Assembly: GCA_949825025.1 (NCBI GenBank)
Contig: OX463784.1
Location: 12,223,283 to 12,287,282, forward strand
Source: Siphlonurus alternatus
Taxonomy: Eukaryota > Arthropoda > Insecta > Ephemeroptera > Siphlonuridae
DNA: 64,000 nucleotides
Direction: 5' to 3'
The notes beneath the pieces are model-generated. The model was given only the letters and a program-made list of their open reading frames with translations. It ran no database searches and was not told the DNA's origin. Each line of letters begins with the position of its first letter. Positions within the stretch are counted from its first letter, which is position 1. Positions 11,241 to 25,000 of this stretch are shown here, one piece after another. Both the position numbers and the translations under genes were made by a program.

Positions 11241-11893
11241 TTAAAGTAAAGTGCGCGCCAGAAAAAAAAGTTGAGTTAGTATTTTCTAAAAATAGTTCAA
11301 GTAGTCCTCCATATCAAACCAAAATTCAAAAAATTCTATCTCAAATAGGTTTGTCAGAAAAAAATTCCAAAGTCAGAGTGAACGCGTCGCTTAACATGGG
11401 GCCTTACCTGACAAAAACCCTCGAATATCTCGAAAAAATACACCGTTAGGTGGTATGAAAAAAAATAGTGATGTTCTATGACCCAAGCTTTAACCAAAAA
11501 CCGATTAAAAAAAAATTCTCTCGAATCCATTTTTCCGTAAAAAAATAATAAAAAATCTTATGGGAATTAACATGGTAGATTTTCTTGATTTTTTACGGAA
11601 AAATGGATTTGAGAGAAATTTTTTTTAATCGGTTTTTGGTTAAAGCTTGGGTCATAGAACATCACTATATTTTTTTCATACCACCTAACGGTGTATTTTT
11701 TCGAGATATTCGAGGGTTTTTGTCAGGTAAGGCCCCATGTTAAGCGACGCGTTCACTCTGACTTTGGAATTTTTTTCTGGCAAACCTATTTGAGATAGAA
11801 TTTTTTGAATTTTGGTTTGATATGGAGGACTACTTGAACTAGTTTTAGAAAATACTAACTCAACTTTTTTTTCTAGCGCGCACTTTACTTTAA
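11241..11893. mobile_element. 653-bp near-perfect palindrome flanked by TTAA
   Basis: TTAA at 11241-11244 and 11890-11893 enclose inverted arms that start AGTAAAGTGCGCGC and extend nearly to the centre (about 300 bp each). Related elements: 46073-46742 (same end pattern) and a decayed partial copy near 56590-56920. No ORF. Confidence 0.85.
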
Positions 11894-14800
11894 GATCTTA
11901 TAATGTTCTTATATTAAGATGTGTAAATAATTATAATTAATGTTTTTGTTTTTTTCCTTACAGTTAATAATTAATATATATTAAAATTTAATATTTTTAG
12001 TTTTTACTATCAAAGATTGGAAATAAAACAAAAACTTTCAAAAAAGGCTGGAAGTTAACTTTTTTTAAGAGTATACATTTTTGTTTTATATTTTTAATTT
12101 AATAAATTTTATTTAAAAAGAAAATATGTACTGTATAATGTGATGATAAGTAATATAATTCTAACTTTAATTAGTGTTAAATCTTGAGGCCAATTTCATT
12201 TTGATTTCTAAATTTACATATTAAGTTTTATAGTTTTTTAAAAAGAAACTTTGAATATTGTGGTTAATTTCCTGAAATCGAATTAATATTTTGTACATTT
12301 TCAGAATTTAATAATTTATTTTAACCAACGCTTTAAGTTTATTTTGATGAACTCTCTCTTAATTTCTAATCCTATTATGTTATAATAATTTTTAATATTA
12401 ATATTTTTTTTCGCCTCATACAGATATACCATTCTCCTATATATTGCAAACACTAAAGTAAAATACACAATATATTTAATTAATAATTTAAAATTATATT
12501 TAAAAATAAATAATAAATAAATATACCAATTTTTATCTTAGAAAAAGGCAATTGTAATAAAAAGTATATTTTTTAATAAAAAAAAATGTTATAATAAATG
12601 TACAGCACCTATAGAAAATATAATATATTTGTTTGAAAAATAGTGATTGCATTAAAATGTAAATCAATAATAATTAATAATGTTATTGTACAAATAAAAT
12701 AATAATACACCCCAATAATTAGTGGCTTTACGCAAAATATAAAGTAATATTTTTTGTTTAATCTTCTTTGTAATGTACGCTGGTATTAAAATACCTTTAC
12801 AGTTATACTTTTTGTATGCCATCCCTTGTCCAGAATAATCTGTCTCTGCCTACCCCGATCTATACTATACAGTACGTATAATATAAGGTGAGTCAGTGCT
12901 ACGATCTCTAAAATACTAATTTACAGCTCATGATTGCACTCACCTGATCATTGTTGCATATTGCAAACAATCAATTAAGGTAGGTAGATAACTCATTATT
13001 CTGGAAGAGAGACTAGATGTAAAAAGCACTTCAATTAAATTGATATATGAAAATTATATTACTATATATTGTGTCTCTTAATACTACTACTAACTGCAGA
13101 TGTATGTTTGTTTTAGGAGGCTGTTAAATTAAATTGTAATTAAAAATAAAATATATTCCTTTAAAAACGTAAAATTGTTCTCTTTTTTTTATCATACCAT
13201 ATGTTTTTTGTTTTTCTTTTTTAATTTGCACTTTGAATTGTTTCTATGGCTGGAAGAACAAATCCGATAGTCTTTGCCATAACGTAAGAACAAGAATTCA
13301 AATTTTCTTGCCACTATAATTGACCAATCACAATAGAGTATTATGAAGAGACCTCTTGTATGTTTCTGTTTGCCTGATAGATTTTTCTGTCTGAAAACGT
13401 CAAGAAAAGAGCTAAAATCGAAGTAGAAAGGCTCTGTTGACTGTCTAAGAGTATCAGGCAAACATGGAACTCTAGGAGGTGAAGGTCTTTCTCAGTTCTC
13501 ATGGCCTTGAAGTCACCAGTCAAATGCTACATATAAAATAATATATCGGTATCGATTAAGATATTAGGTGCAAAATTCAAATTTAGCCTTATATATCCTG
13601 TCCTGTCTACTATTAATCAGAAATATCTGTTTGCAATATAAACAATTTTATCAATAATTTACTGTGGTTTTATAAATCTAAATTTTATTATTATTATTAT
13701 TTTTATTGTTTTTATAAATAAAACACAATATGTATAAACTCTTAAATGTTAGTATTTATTTTTTAACGCAAAAAACACAAGCAGAAAAATGTGGTTGTTA
13801 CAATTAAAAACAACCTTTACAGCAAAAAATTGGGTACGCAAAACACTCATTGCTTGAAAAACAGCTTTTTTTTTTTTCATACAAGCTTACATATTTTTTA
13901 AACTTTTTTTTTTTTTTTACTTTATTCTTCTCATGTTAAGACGTCTTTATAATGAGAGGTTTCATATTTAATGAGTATAGGATCATATATTTAACGTCAT
14001 TGATCAAATAATATTTGCTGTAATGGCAATCAAAATTATACTCAATGAATATTGAATTACAATTAGAATTAAGGTTTCTCTAATGAGTTAATGTATTGAA
14101 AGCCATTTTAGCAAAAAATTATTACCCTCATTTCTATATATATTTTTTTTTAATATTTCGCAAATTATTACCTAGTATTTTCTTTTTTTTAAATTAGCAC
14201 TTGATATTTCAACTTGAATATTAATTCGGCATACAAAATATAAACAAATAAATAGATGCCATGCTTCAAAAAAACAAACACGTAAATGAGATATAATCAA
14301 TTGTTTTTTTGCTATAATTTAGGACCATAATTAATTACAATTATTATAGTACAATGACAACTAGCACCACAATTGGACAGATATAATATACATATTCATG
14401 ACAGTCTAATTAGAAAAAAATTACATACATTTTTTACGACACATTTTTAAACAATTTTTTTTCCATATATAGTTTCTTATTTATTCTTTAACAAGTACAA
14501 AAAAAGAAAACACATTAATGTTTGTATTAAGCTCTTATTTAAAACCCTGATATGAATATTAATTGTAAAAAAACTTTTCTAATTAAACTGTCACTAAAAA
14601 AAAAGTGCAAAAAAATTTAAATATTTCTTTCGTACATTAAGAATATACAACAGTATATATTTTTAACAGTTGGGTGGGGGAAAAAAAATACATACGTATG
14701 AAATTTAATTTATGGCACAAGCGCTGGAAATTTCAAGTGCTAATATGTACCAGTAGCCGTCTATTTTTTAATTTTTTTTTTTATATATTGATCCATTCTG

Positions 14801-15035
14801 ACACCATATGTAAAACAAACACATGATTTGCAAATTGCAAATTGTTTTGTTTTTGTAGAGAAATTACCAGATTGCTTTTGTTTTTTTCTTAGCAATAAAT
14901 TCCACTGGTATCTTTACACAACGTTATGTGTCACACACTATTCTCATTCAATGTCAGTGCTCGTAAGTTTTCAAGCCAATTACTGTACCAATTTATTTAA
15001 ATGTGAATTGAAAGTTAAAAAAAATCGCAAATTCA
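11894..15035. other. AT-rich intergenic DNA
   Basis: Low-complexity A/T-rich sequence with homopolymer runs and many candidate AATAAA/TTTATT signals. No exon-like GC-rich block was found. It probably holds the distal 3' ends of the convergent WDTC1 and FMR1 transcripts, but no cleavage site can be fixed. Confidence 0.5.
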
Positions 15036-15389
15036 TTAAGGGTAAGGTAACGCCACCAATGTTAAAAAAAATCCCTCATACAAAAATTCTGAAAAAAATT
15101 TAAAATGTTCTCCTATACCCCCCTATCAGTAGCTAAAATATCAGGTATACAAATACGATATAGTTTTTGAGTTATGAATTTTTAAAGTTGACTACTTTAA
15201 CATGGAGAAATGGAAATCCCATGTTAAATTAGTCAACTTTAAAAATTCATATCTCAAAAACTAGATCGAATTTGTATACCTGATATTTTAGCTACTTATA
15301 GGGGGTGTAGAGGAGAACATTTTAAATTTTTTTCAGAATTTTTGTGTGAGGGATTTTTTTTAACATTGGTGGCGTTATCTTACCCTTAA
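15036..15389. mobile_element. TTAA-type palindromic MITE (GGTAACGCCACC group, copy 1)
   Basis: TTAA at both ends (15036-15039 and 15386-15389). The inverted arms start GGGTAAGGTAACGCCACCAA. A close copy is at 61672-61938. The first eight bases match the ends of the 5023 and 34193 elements. Confidence 0.88.
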
Positions 15390-18249
15390 CATCAGTAACC
15401 AATACTTCAAACAGTAAAAACCATTTGAAATAAGGACCGTTGAATGAATACCTTATTTGCAGCAGAAAGTTAATATATTTTTATTAAAATATAACTTTAA
15501 ATTTCTGCTTATGAAGTTCTGCTACAACAGAGTTGATGGTGTCGTCAATTTAGACTAATTTTGTCTCGCAAACTCTTCCACCAACTAACACAAATGAAAA
15601 GAAGCTACCGGAAAAAAAAATAATTGCAAAAGTTATGTAGTGCTAAAAAAACTAATTAGCAAATTTGGCAACACTGTACTTTAAATATTTCCAAGCCAAC
15701 TGCAGTGTTGCAATCAATTAGTATTTTAGGCAGCTCATTCATTAGACATTAGTTCTAAAAGTTTACAATATTCGCAATGTATAAAATTAGTCAGAATTGC
15801 CGTGGCACCATAAATATTTACATTTTAATTTTAATCACATCATACTTATTCAATTTAAATAAATTACTTTAAATAATTTTAAATTTAATGATTTCTTTAC
15901 TGCAATATTTTAATCATTAAATCACACCTAACGTTATTCTTATATCAGGTTCATTCAATGTATTCAAAACTTCATGAAAATTTAGCCACTGGCTTGATAA
16001 CTTTTTTCTTTTCTACAAAAGAGCACATACATTTTTTTTATTTGCAGGCCACCAAAGATGTTACATTATTTTTTTTCTATAAACTTGCGTTAATATACGC
16101 ATAGCAGATATTAATTATTATTTTTTTAAACTGTAATACACTAGATATAAAAAAGGGATATTTTTTTTTTCTGTGCCTAAGTGAATTTTAATATATTTAT
16201 ACATATATTTTATTTCTGAATTAGAGTAAAATTTTGCAAAAAAACAAAACTTAGGCAGAGATTTACAGGAATTTTTGACAGTGACTTACCATTTTTTTTT
16301 TAAATATTATATATATTTTTTATTTGAATATATAAATAATGAAAAGAAAAAAAAATCATATTATTAACTTTTTTTTTTCATAGTTATATGCAAACGAATT
16401 ATTTCTACTTTTATGAAATGCAGTATGATGTCTGTGTTTTGAATTATACCGAATTTGCAACTACAAAAACAGGAGTGAAAATTAACTTAAATTACATGTT
16501 AAAAACAATAATAGAAACTACTCAAACTAATGCAATAATTTAAAATAATAATTTCACATGTATTTTTGTTGTTATCAAACCATGATAACGGGAGAAAGAA
16601 TTAGCTTACATCTAAGCCATTACAAATATACAATTAATTTATTTTTAATATATATAAAAAAAAATAACACACTTTTATTTGTAGCCATTACTTTAGTTGT
16701 GTTTTTAAAGAAAATAAAGGATGAAAAAAACATATTTAAAAGAGAAACACAAGTATATACACAAATATTAATTAATATATTACAACATAGTAATGTATTA
16801 AATAAAGGAACTCAGACAAATTATGGATTGAAATTTACATGGCAAGCAGCAGAAATTACAGAAAGCACAGACACCAAAAACTGCAAAAATATCTACGTGT
16901 TTTTTTTTTATTTATTTTATTTTTTTTTAAAGTTTTTTAAGTTTTTAAAAATTTTGAGTTACAAAGTGCAAAACAAGTTTTATAATCATTATTACCCTTG
17001 ATACTTCATAATCCCCAATCGTTACTGAATGACTTTTTTTTAAGAGTACTTTAATTCACTACAAGAGTGAAGAAATTTTTTATTCAAATACCAATAACTT
17101 TAGCTATTTTCATAAAATTAAACAGAATCTTTAAATTTAAAGAATTCTATGATAATAATATTTATGACAAAACAGGCCATTATTAAAGTACTCGTGTCTA
17201 ATTCAGTTACATTTTTTCTTATTCATAATAATAATTTTGTTTTTTTTTTTTTTTTTTTATTTGCAATTTAATCATTTATTAAATGCACAAAAATTATACA
17301 AAAAAAAAATGAGCTGCCTAAAACCAAAACAAGATATAGAGAGGAAAAAACTTACTTATGATAAAGCATTTCAACTCATTTGAATTAAATACAAAGACAG
17401 AGCAGAACATTACATTGTAATCTAACTACAGCGGTAATGAGAAACAAAAAGACAAAGTATTTAATTATTATTTTTTTAAAAAAGAAAATCAATCTGATTC
17501 TATAAATTTGGGGGAAGGAAAAAACATAGAATATGACATTATTGTTTAATGCAAATTTCATGCAAAAAACTTTTTTTTTTTTTTTTTTTTTTTTAAAGAT
17601 GTTGTTGTCTCATTTTACGATAATTAACCAACAAAATTTAAACAGACAGTACAGCAGAATCTAATAATGATTTTCATTATATCTAACGCCACAAAAAACT
17701 TTAATAAAAATGAAACCGTCAGCTAGAGAAACTTCTATCACTATCCTTCAGCAACCAAAGCATGGTTTTTAGTTAATTACAAAAGCAACAAAGTCAAAAC
17801 TGCTGTAAATTGTCCATTAGCAGATTAAACTTCACATAAAATATTAATTATCATCAAGGTTAAATTAAAATTATATTATAAATAAATAAAAACAATAATA
17901 ATAAGAGTCATAATTTATAATACAGGGGAAAAAATAATTTATAATATGATTTTAATTTACATTAATGATAATTAGTTAATATAATAAGGATTTTTTTGCT
18001 AGCTTGAGAGGGTTAACATAAAAACACAATGGACGTTTCTTTAAGAAGTAAAGCTGCTGCTGCTGCTGCTGCTGTGTGCCGTTGATTGGTAGTGGTGTAA
18101 AGTTGTTGTGTTGGTCAATTTCCGTCATCGTCGTGTGGTAGCCGTGGTCCATTGGTAGGGTCAAGTCCGGGAGTCGATCGAGGTCGGTGGTGCCTGCCGT
18201 TTGATGTTGTTGATGTTGCTCGGGGAGAAATGCAGACGACGTACACCGT
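15390..18249 (-). other. FMR1 3' UTR / downstream flank
   Basis: AT-rich DNA downstream of the FMR1 stop on the - strand. The part nearest the stop (18030-18249) is GC-richer and contains a CAG repeat, so it is likely transcribed 3' UTR. Long poly-T tracts occur at 17239-17259 and 17571-17594. The cleavage site is not identifiable. Confidence 0.45.
18053..18073 (-). repeat. (CAG)7 trinucleotide repeat in FMR1 3' UTR
   Basis: Seven GCT units on the + strand, i.e. CAG in the FMR1 mRNA sense, about 180 nt after the stop codon. Confidence 0.8.
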
Positions 18250-18294
18250 CTAGGAGCTTGTGCCGTTCACCAGCGATGGCTCCTTGGTGCTCGC
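18250..18294 (-). CDS. Fmr1: FMR1 last coding exon
   Basis: Acceptor GTTTCAG. Encodes [14 protein letters not shown] and TAG; the LVNGTS end is the insect FMR1 terminus. Confidence 0.94.
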   Translation of the reverse strand, partial: ASTKEPSLVNGTSS

Positions 18295-21200
18295 CTGAAA
18301 CAAACAGTTACAATATTATAATCGAGTATTTTCATCACGCTGACGTTATCACCTCATAAATGTCCTCTGAAACAAGTTCTAAACTGTTATAACACAAAGT
18401 GACCTCAGGTCATTTTATATTTTCTCCTACACTGTCTATATAATATTATTACATACTATATAAAAAAAATACTTAACATTCAAAACCATTAATTAGGTAG
18501 ATAAAATGGTAAATATTGTCTGGCAATGATAAAGTACTTGGACATATTATTTCACATATGAGTACACCGTTCTTTGCCTCAAACAGATATCATTAGAAAA
18601 TGCAGTGTATTGAAACATACCGTAATCCCAACTCTTGCCTGTAGAGTAATAAATTATGTTCTAATAGCAAATTAATCTCGGTATAAAATAAAAAAAGGGT
18701 TTTGAGTTACATCTTTCATGATCTTTCCCCATTTATTCCTTTCTTTTGAATGAAAATAAACTCCTCTTAAAAAAAATCTTAAGTCTCTAATTACTAGCTA
18801 CCAATGGAATAACTGCTAGTGATGATAACTTTTTCTCACCTGTGAGCTTGGTGGTGGTGTGGCTGTCGCTACTGCCTCCTTGGCAACTACTGCTGCCGGC
18901 TGCTGCTGTTGTGGAGGCTTACCACCACCACTGCCGCCTCCCCTGCTCTGGTTGGCTGGCCGCTGGTTGCGTGGAGGCAGGGGCTTGCTACTGCCCTTAC
19001 TGGGACCCTGGGAGCCCTGAGAGGCTTGAGATGAGGACTGGGAGGAGGGGGTGGGAGGATTGGAGGGGGCTGCTGCAACGGGGGCGGGGTTTGATGTCTG
19101 GGAGCTGCTCGTGTCCCAGTTCTCACCACGAACACTGCTGGGCTCTGCCGCGGTCGTAGATTCTGTGCAGGACAGAGATAGACATTAAAATCACCCCAGT
19201 GAGGCTCAAGGATGGTATTTAAGTTTTTTAGAAAGGGAAGACCTACATTAACTGGTTGCCAAGTTAAAGAGGAAGTAAAAAGAAACTAAAATACAATAAA
19301 GGATTCAAGTGTACCCTGGTGCAAAAATTTTCACCATGTTAAGCCACCATGTTAGAAAATTCAAATTTTTCCCCCAGTAACTATTCAAGTGTTAATTTGA
19401 AACCATCTCCTACCCCCCCCCATTTAGGGGTCTTCTGATAATAGATCAAGATCTTAATTTGTTCTAAAAATTTTCTTTAATATCAAAAATGCAATCTCGT
19501 TTTTTTTTTTTTTTTTACATAGGGGTTTGGATAGGACGGTGGGAACACCGTAAAATCAGCTGATTTAAAGCCTCCATTTAGATGTATTATTTTTTTAGAC
19601 TTTGTTTTTTAGTTTCAAACACTTCAACTAGCTGATATTATGACGTGCTTCAACACAGATGGGGAGTCTCACCCTGCGACCAGCTGCTGTAAGAGTCCTG
19701 GCTAGCTGCCCCTTGAGACTTGTCTGCTGACGACGGGCCTCCTGTGCTGGAGCCTCCACGTCGACCGTCTCCTCGCCTCTGCTGGCCCTGGGGAGGACCA
19801 CCCCTGCGACGCTCTCCCCCACCACCGCCACGACGACGCATCCTCGAGTCGATACTGCTAGATACAGACTCTGCAACAAGACAGGCGAAAATTAATAATT
19901 TATTGATTTTTATCTGAAAACAAGACATAACTATTAACTCTATAAACTCTGCTTTTCTTCCACTAGTGAAACCACTTTGTGAACAATCGTCAAAGAAAAG
20001 TATTCACTTTCAACTAAATACTTTTTAAAATACAGTCCATATATGAAACAAAATCCCGCATGTTTATGCTTTTTCCAATTAAAACATATATTTAGGTACA
20101 AATGATGTGCTCATTTTCCTGGTTTATTGTGCAGCATTTTATGAAGTTATAAAGTTAGTTTACACAGGAAGTGCCTTACCTCTGTCGACACTGTTGCCGT
20201 GCTCAGAGTGATGTGGTTGATGGGAATCCAGCACAGAGTCCTCGTCGTCGTGAATACGCTGTCGACGGTCACGGTCCCCTCGCCCTCCTCCTCGCGAGTA
20301 GTGCCCACGGTCGTCTGCAAGATTTTAAAAAAAAAGTAAGGTCAGGAAAAGGAACAACAATGCTATAGGATTTCAATGAACTGCCAAACTTTTTCTATCA
20401 GTATGCAAGTGATTTTATTATTGTTTAACATATTACCATACCACATTATAAAGCTGCACCACAAGCTATATTGTGCATGAGCACAAATAAATTTTGTTAT
20501 ATGCTTTAAAGCAAATTTTGATTTATGTATTTTTCTTCCTTGCTTCTCACTGGCAAATCAAAAATAAATTTAAGACCATGGGCCGTAATTAGGAGAGAGG
20601 ACACCAGTAGGTCTGTTTTTTTTTTTTTTTTTTTTCTTAAATGAAATAGGCAAACAGGTATTAAATTCAATCGTGATCATAGAAACTGCTATTAAAATAA
20701 TAATAATAAAACAAATCTTTTTGAATTTTCAGTACAAGTATACTAAATACTTTCATCTACAGATCCAGAAAATAAGTAGTTCTTACAAGGATTTCAAAGT
20801 TTATAATTTCTGATGAATACAGTAAAAACAAATTATTGCGTAAAGTCAAGGGACCCAGGAAATTTGGGTTACCTTATATCAAGTTTTTCTTATACACGCA
20901 ATGCTAATTATTTTTGACGGAAACACAATCTCCTTTACTCAAAATCAACTTTACCTAACAACAAGTTGCATAATAATAAGTTTTCACTTTACTAGTTCCT
21001 TACCTTGGTACCCCCTGTGTTCGGAGTGGTGACCTCGAGAGTCCCGAGAGTCTTGTCCCCTCGAGGAACTCATTCCTCGCGAAGAATCGCCTCCCCTGCC
21101 CCGGCCGCCCCGACCCCCCCTGCCTCCCCGGCCGCCGCCCATCATACCCCCCGGGCCACCCATTCTTCCGCCTCGGTCGTCTTGCCGCTCCATCTCGTAG

Positions 21201-21372
21201 CCCCTGAAACAGATAATGACAATCTCAAACTAATCCTTGGAAGGTTCGGCTACTTCTTCAGTACTTATGTATGAGGGTATCAGCCACAATAGTGAAATAG
21301 TGCCTATGGTGCTATGCTGGTTATCCGCATCCTTTTTACTTGTATTTTTCTTTTGTAATTTGGATGGAACAA

Positions 21373-21419
<47 letters not shown>

Positions 21420-21992
21420 ATATCTCTTAAGGACTGTCGCTACGTAGCCGGCCACCAGAGGCGCAACGTTTGCGTTTCGAAAAATACTGATTGGAAGAAT
21501 TTTGTTCCAACATTTTTACAAAACTTTAAAGGATATTTAATTTTTAATTGTATAATAATAATTATATATATATTCTCTGATGAACAAGTTAATATGGATA
21601 CTGTACAGCAATGTTTTAAGGACTTTACAAGTAAGAAAATTACACACTATATTTCCCCACTTTGCCACAAGCCCTCTTGCTGAATTTTTTTCTCCTCGGA
21701 TGTACTGTGCATTGTCCCATTGTTCGGGACTGCACCTAGCTTGCTCGCCAGCAAGCAGCGAGGCAAGTGAGGATGGTCAGCTTGAGCTTTACCAGCAGCA
21801 AGGAGGGCGCCGAGACGGCTTAGGTTCTGCGGGCTCGGGCACGGATCTGCACGGGCGGGCCCGTGGGCCGTGCAGACCCATGGGCCGTGCTCATGCAGCT
21901 CAGCATTGGTAGTCTGCACACGGAAATTGATGGCTCCTACAAGGCCTAGCTCTAGCTATTAAATTCCTCCAATAAAAAAAAAAAAAAAATAC

Positions 21993-22023
<31 letters not shown>

Positions 22024-25000
22024 CAATTTTTTTTATTGAGAGAAAAATTAATTAATTATTATAATTATTATTAATTATTGGACCGTAATTATATAAAATT
22101 ATAATATTTATTATAACATTTATAATATAGTTATAATATTATATAACTATAACTATATATATATATATATATATATATTATTATATCTATAGTTATATAT
22201 GTATTTATATAATACATATCTACAAAAATATAAAATATATATAAATATAAATAAATAAATATTTATATTTATTATTATTTTTTTTAATAATAATATTATT
22301 GGCGCAGTGCATTGACTGGTTCTCGTTAGATCACCGAAGTCAAGCTACGTCGAGCGTGGTTAGTACTTGGATGGGTGACCGTTTCAAGTAAAAAATACGC
22401 TGCTCCCTCCCTGGGGTAAATTCGTCTCGCTTTCCACCCAGTGCAGTGATGCACTTGTGTGTGGTTCTCCAGGCTTTGGACATCGCTTTGGTCCATTGAG
22501 AAAAAGTAAAGGTGTCCGTCCTGACTGAGGTTTTCCACGGTTCCCTCAGTCTCACCTCAGCGAATGCTGGGACGCGTAAGCATGCAGGCCGTGGCCACTA
22601 TCCGTTCCCTACCTTATATCCCTACCCAGTACCCCGCCGCGAGCTGTAAGCTCTTAGGGGTGTATCCTTGTAAAAAAAAAAAAATTATTAATATATATAT
22701 AAATATAATCAGGCGCGGATCCAGAAACAAATTATTATCAAATTATTTTTATTTCAAGCATATGATTAGATATGATGAGCCACATAAAGCGAAACAGCAT
22801 TATGAATGATAGTAAATTTTAATATATAAAATTACGTAATTATTAGGATTATTACTTAGATTCGAGTTAGATTCATTATATATAACAAAAGGAATTAAAA
22901 AATACAATAATTTATTTTATTTTTTTATCGAAAAAAAAAAGTTTCGATGCTTACTATCCTAAAAATCATAATATTAGTTCTTTCAAAATAATACATCTTT
23001 GTTTATTTACCGTTACTCTCCCTTCTATTCAATTTAAAATACAATGGAATGTTGAGGCGCACTCGCAACGGTAGAGCAGGAGCATTCATCACGGCACGGC
23101 TGCCCTTCATATTTCTTTCTTTGCCTTGAGCTTTTGCTCTCTGAGTTATAGGGGCATTTTTTTAACTGCAATAACTTATCATATAATTATTGTATTCACA
23201 AATTAATCAGACTAGGAAATAGATAAACATAATTATAATGACTGTTGCTTATTTAAAAACGGTTAATCTTATTATTTCCTTTGAAATGTTGGAATTAAAA
23301 TCACCCAATCTCGGACATCATTTACTAAAGACTGGTAGTGACATCTCTTTTCATTCCACTTGCATATTTTCATAGCGACAGACCTTAATATTTTTATCCA
23401 AAGACTAACAAAAAAATTTAATGTTAAACAAAGTTGCAGACATTTACTGTAACAAATTATTCATATTTATGTACTAATTTTTTCTTACAAAAGTACTCTT
23501 GATAATGATAGTCCTAAAATAAAATTGATTTGCATTGTTTGTTTACATTGGGATTATGATTATTCGTCATGCATGCCTCCCTACTTTAACCAAAGAGGTT
23601 ATTTTTCTTTGCTCCACGGTAGATTGTCTTTGTGTTCAAATTAATAATGAAGACCTTCATGAAATTTTGTATGTTCAATAGATATTTCAACAATAATTAG
23701 AGCACACTCAGAGTAACTATGACATATCATCTCCATTGGCTACCACCTTCAACTAAAACAGTTTAAGGTATATTGTAACCTCGTGAATGTTGTATCATCA
23801 TCATGTGCTCAAAAAAAGTGAATTTGTCTTCAAAGGTTCAAACTTTCTTTAAGGTGCTTTAATTTGATGTATAATTTACAATATAATTAACATCAGAAAA
23901 ATTCAAGCCATAGTATTCAAAATTTATTTCAAAGCTTTGGGGTGAGATTACTCCAGATAATTATGAAGGGTTTAAGGATTCATATTAACATGAACATGGT
24001 TCCAAAGAATCAGCTGATTTAGTACAAATAATCATGCCATCAATTATGTTTGAAGCAATGTTGTAATAATTTTTGAACATGCACTTAAGTATATTTGTTA
24101 ATTTTTATATAAACTGAAAGCTAAGCTAGCCTGGGAATCTTGGAATCTTAGGAAACAATGAAAAAAGTGTAAATTTGTGAAATCATGTGTCCAGGAATAG
24201 TTGGAGCCAAGCAATAGCTGCACTATTTGGTAACATGACTTGATTTTGCGCTATTTTATTAGCTTTCATGGTTGATGACAAAGTGAGTTTGGTCTCCAAA
24301 GTACCAACATGGGACTTGAATATGTTTTGGTGTTTACAAATACATCATATCGGTAATGATGTCTATTGAATTTTTTGAGTGAATGTCAGTCGGTACCCCA
24401 TCTTATCACTCAAACCTACATGCCAAACGTCTTTAATAATGTCACCCATAAGCATGTGTATAAAAAAGTTTAATTCCTACCTTAAGGTACAACCTGAGAA
24501 TTTGTCTGTCAAGGTCAGACCATAAAAAAACTTGGCAACACTGTAGCGCCCTAGTATAATGCTAATCGGCAGGAGTGGGAGGTGACTACAGTCCCTGAGA
24601 GCGTTGCCACATTGCTCATCTAGTTTCAAGAAAGAGCAACGCAATAGTCCAAAAAAAATAGCTTTTAATCTATATAAACTTAAATTAAAAAGCAAGGAGG
24701 TGACACGTACCTGCGTGGAGGAGGGAAGCTCTGCAGACAATTGATCTGCTGATCGATGACCAACTTCTCCTGCCTGAGCTTTTCCAGCTCTCGGAGGTGA
24801 GCGAGGTGGTACTCGAGAAGCACCTTGGCGTTGGCGATGCTCTCCACGGTGCCCACGAAAACGAAGGGGACTTGACCTTCTTCGCGAGGAATGCTCGGCT
24901 GGGGCTCATTGTCTCCCTCAATCTTCACTCGCACCTGTGACACAACAACACTGAGAACTTGCCACGGGGCTGGCACAGAAACAACACACAACCAGAGCCT

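Noticed and set aside
14828..15103. 91-codon ORF
   Set aside because: Overlaps the left arm of the 15036-15389 MITE and has no recognisable protein features.
16558..17001. 147-codon ORF
   Set aside because: Lies in very AT-rich DNA, has Lys/Asn/Phe/Ile-biased low complexity and no family signs; a chance ORF.
17976..18164. Alternative FMR1 C-terminus with a polyglutamine run
   Set aside because: The CAG repeat reads as Gln7 in one frame, but the FMR1 frame stops at 18250 after the conserved LVNGTSS end and no splice joins to this frame.
21580..21912. 110-codon ORF over the GC-rich island
   Set aside because: No protein family is recognised, the opposite strand is equally open, and there are no matching splice sites; reported only as an unexplained island.
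22318..22405. 5S rRNA gene
   Set aside because: Only the middle of 5S is conserved, it then runs into a non-5S body, and an identical junction occurs at 59149-59527; it is a SINE head, not a functional gene.
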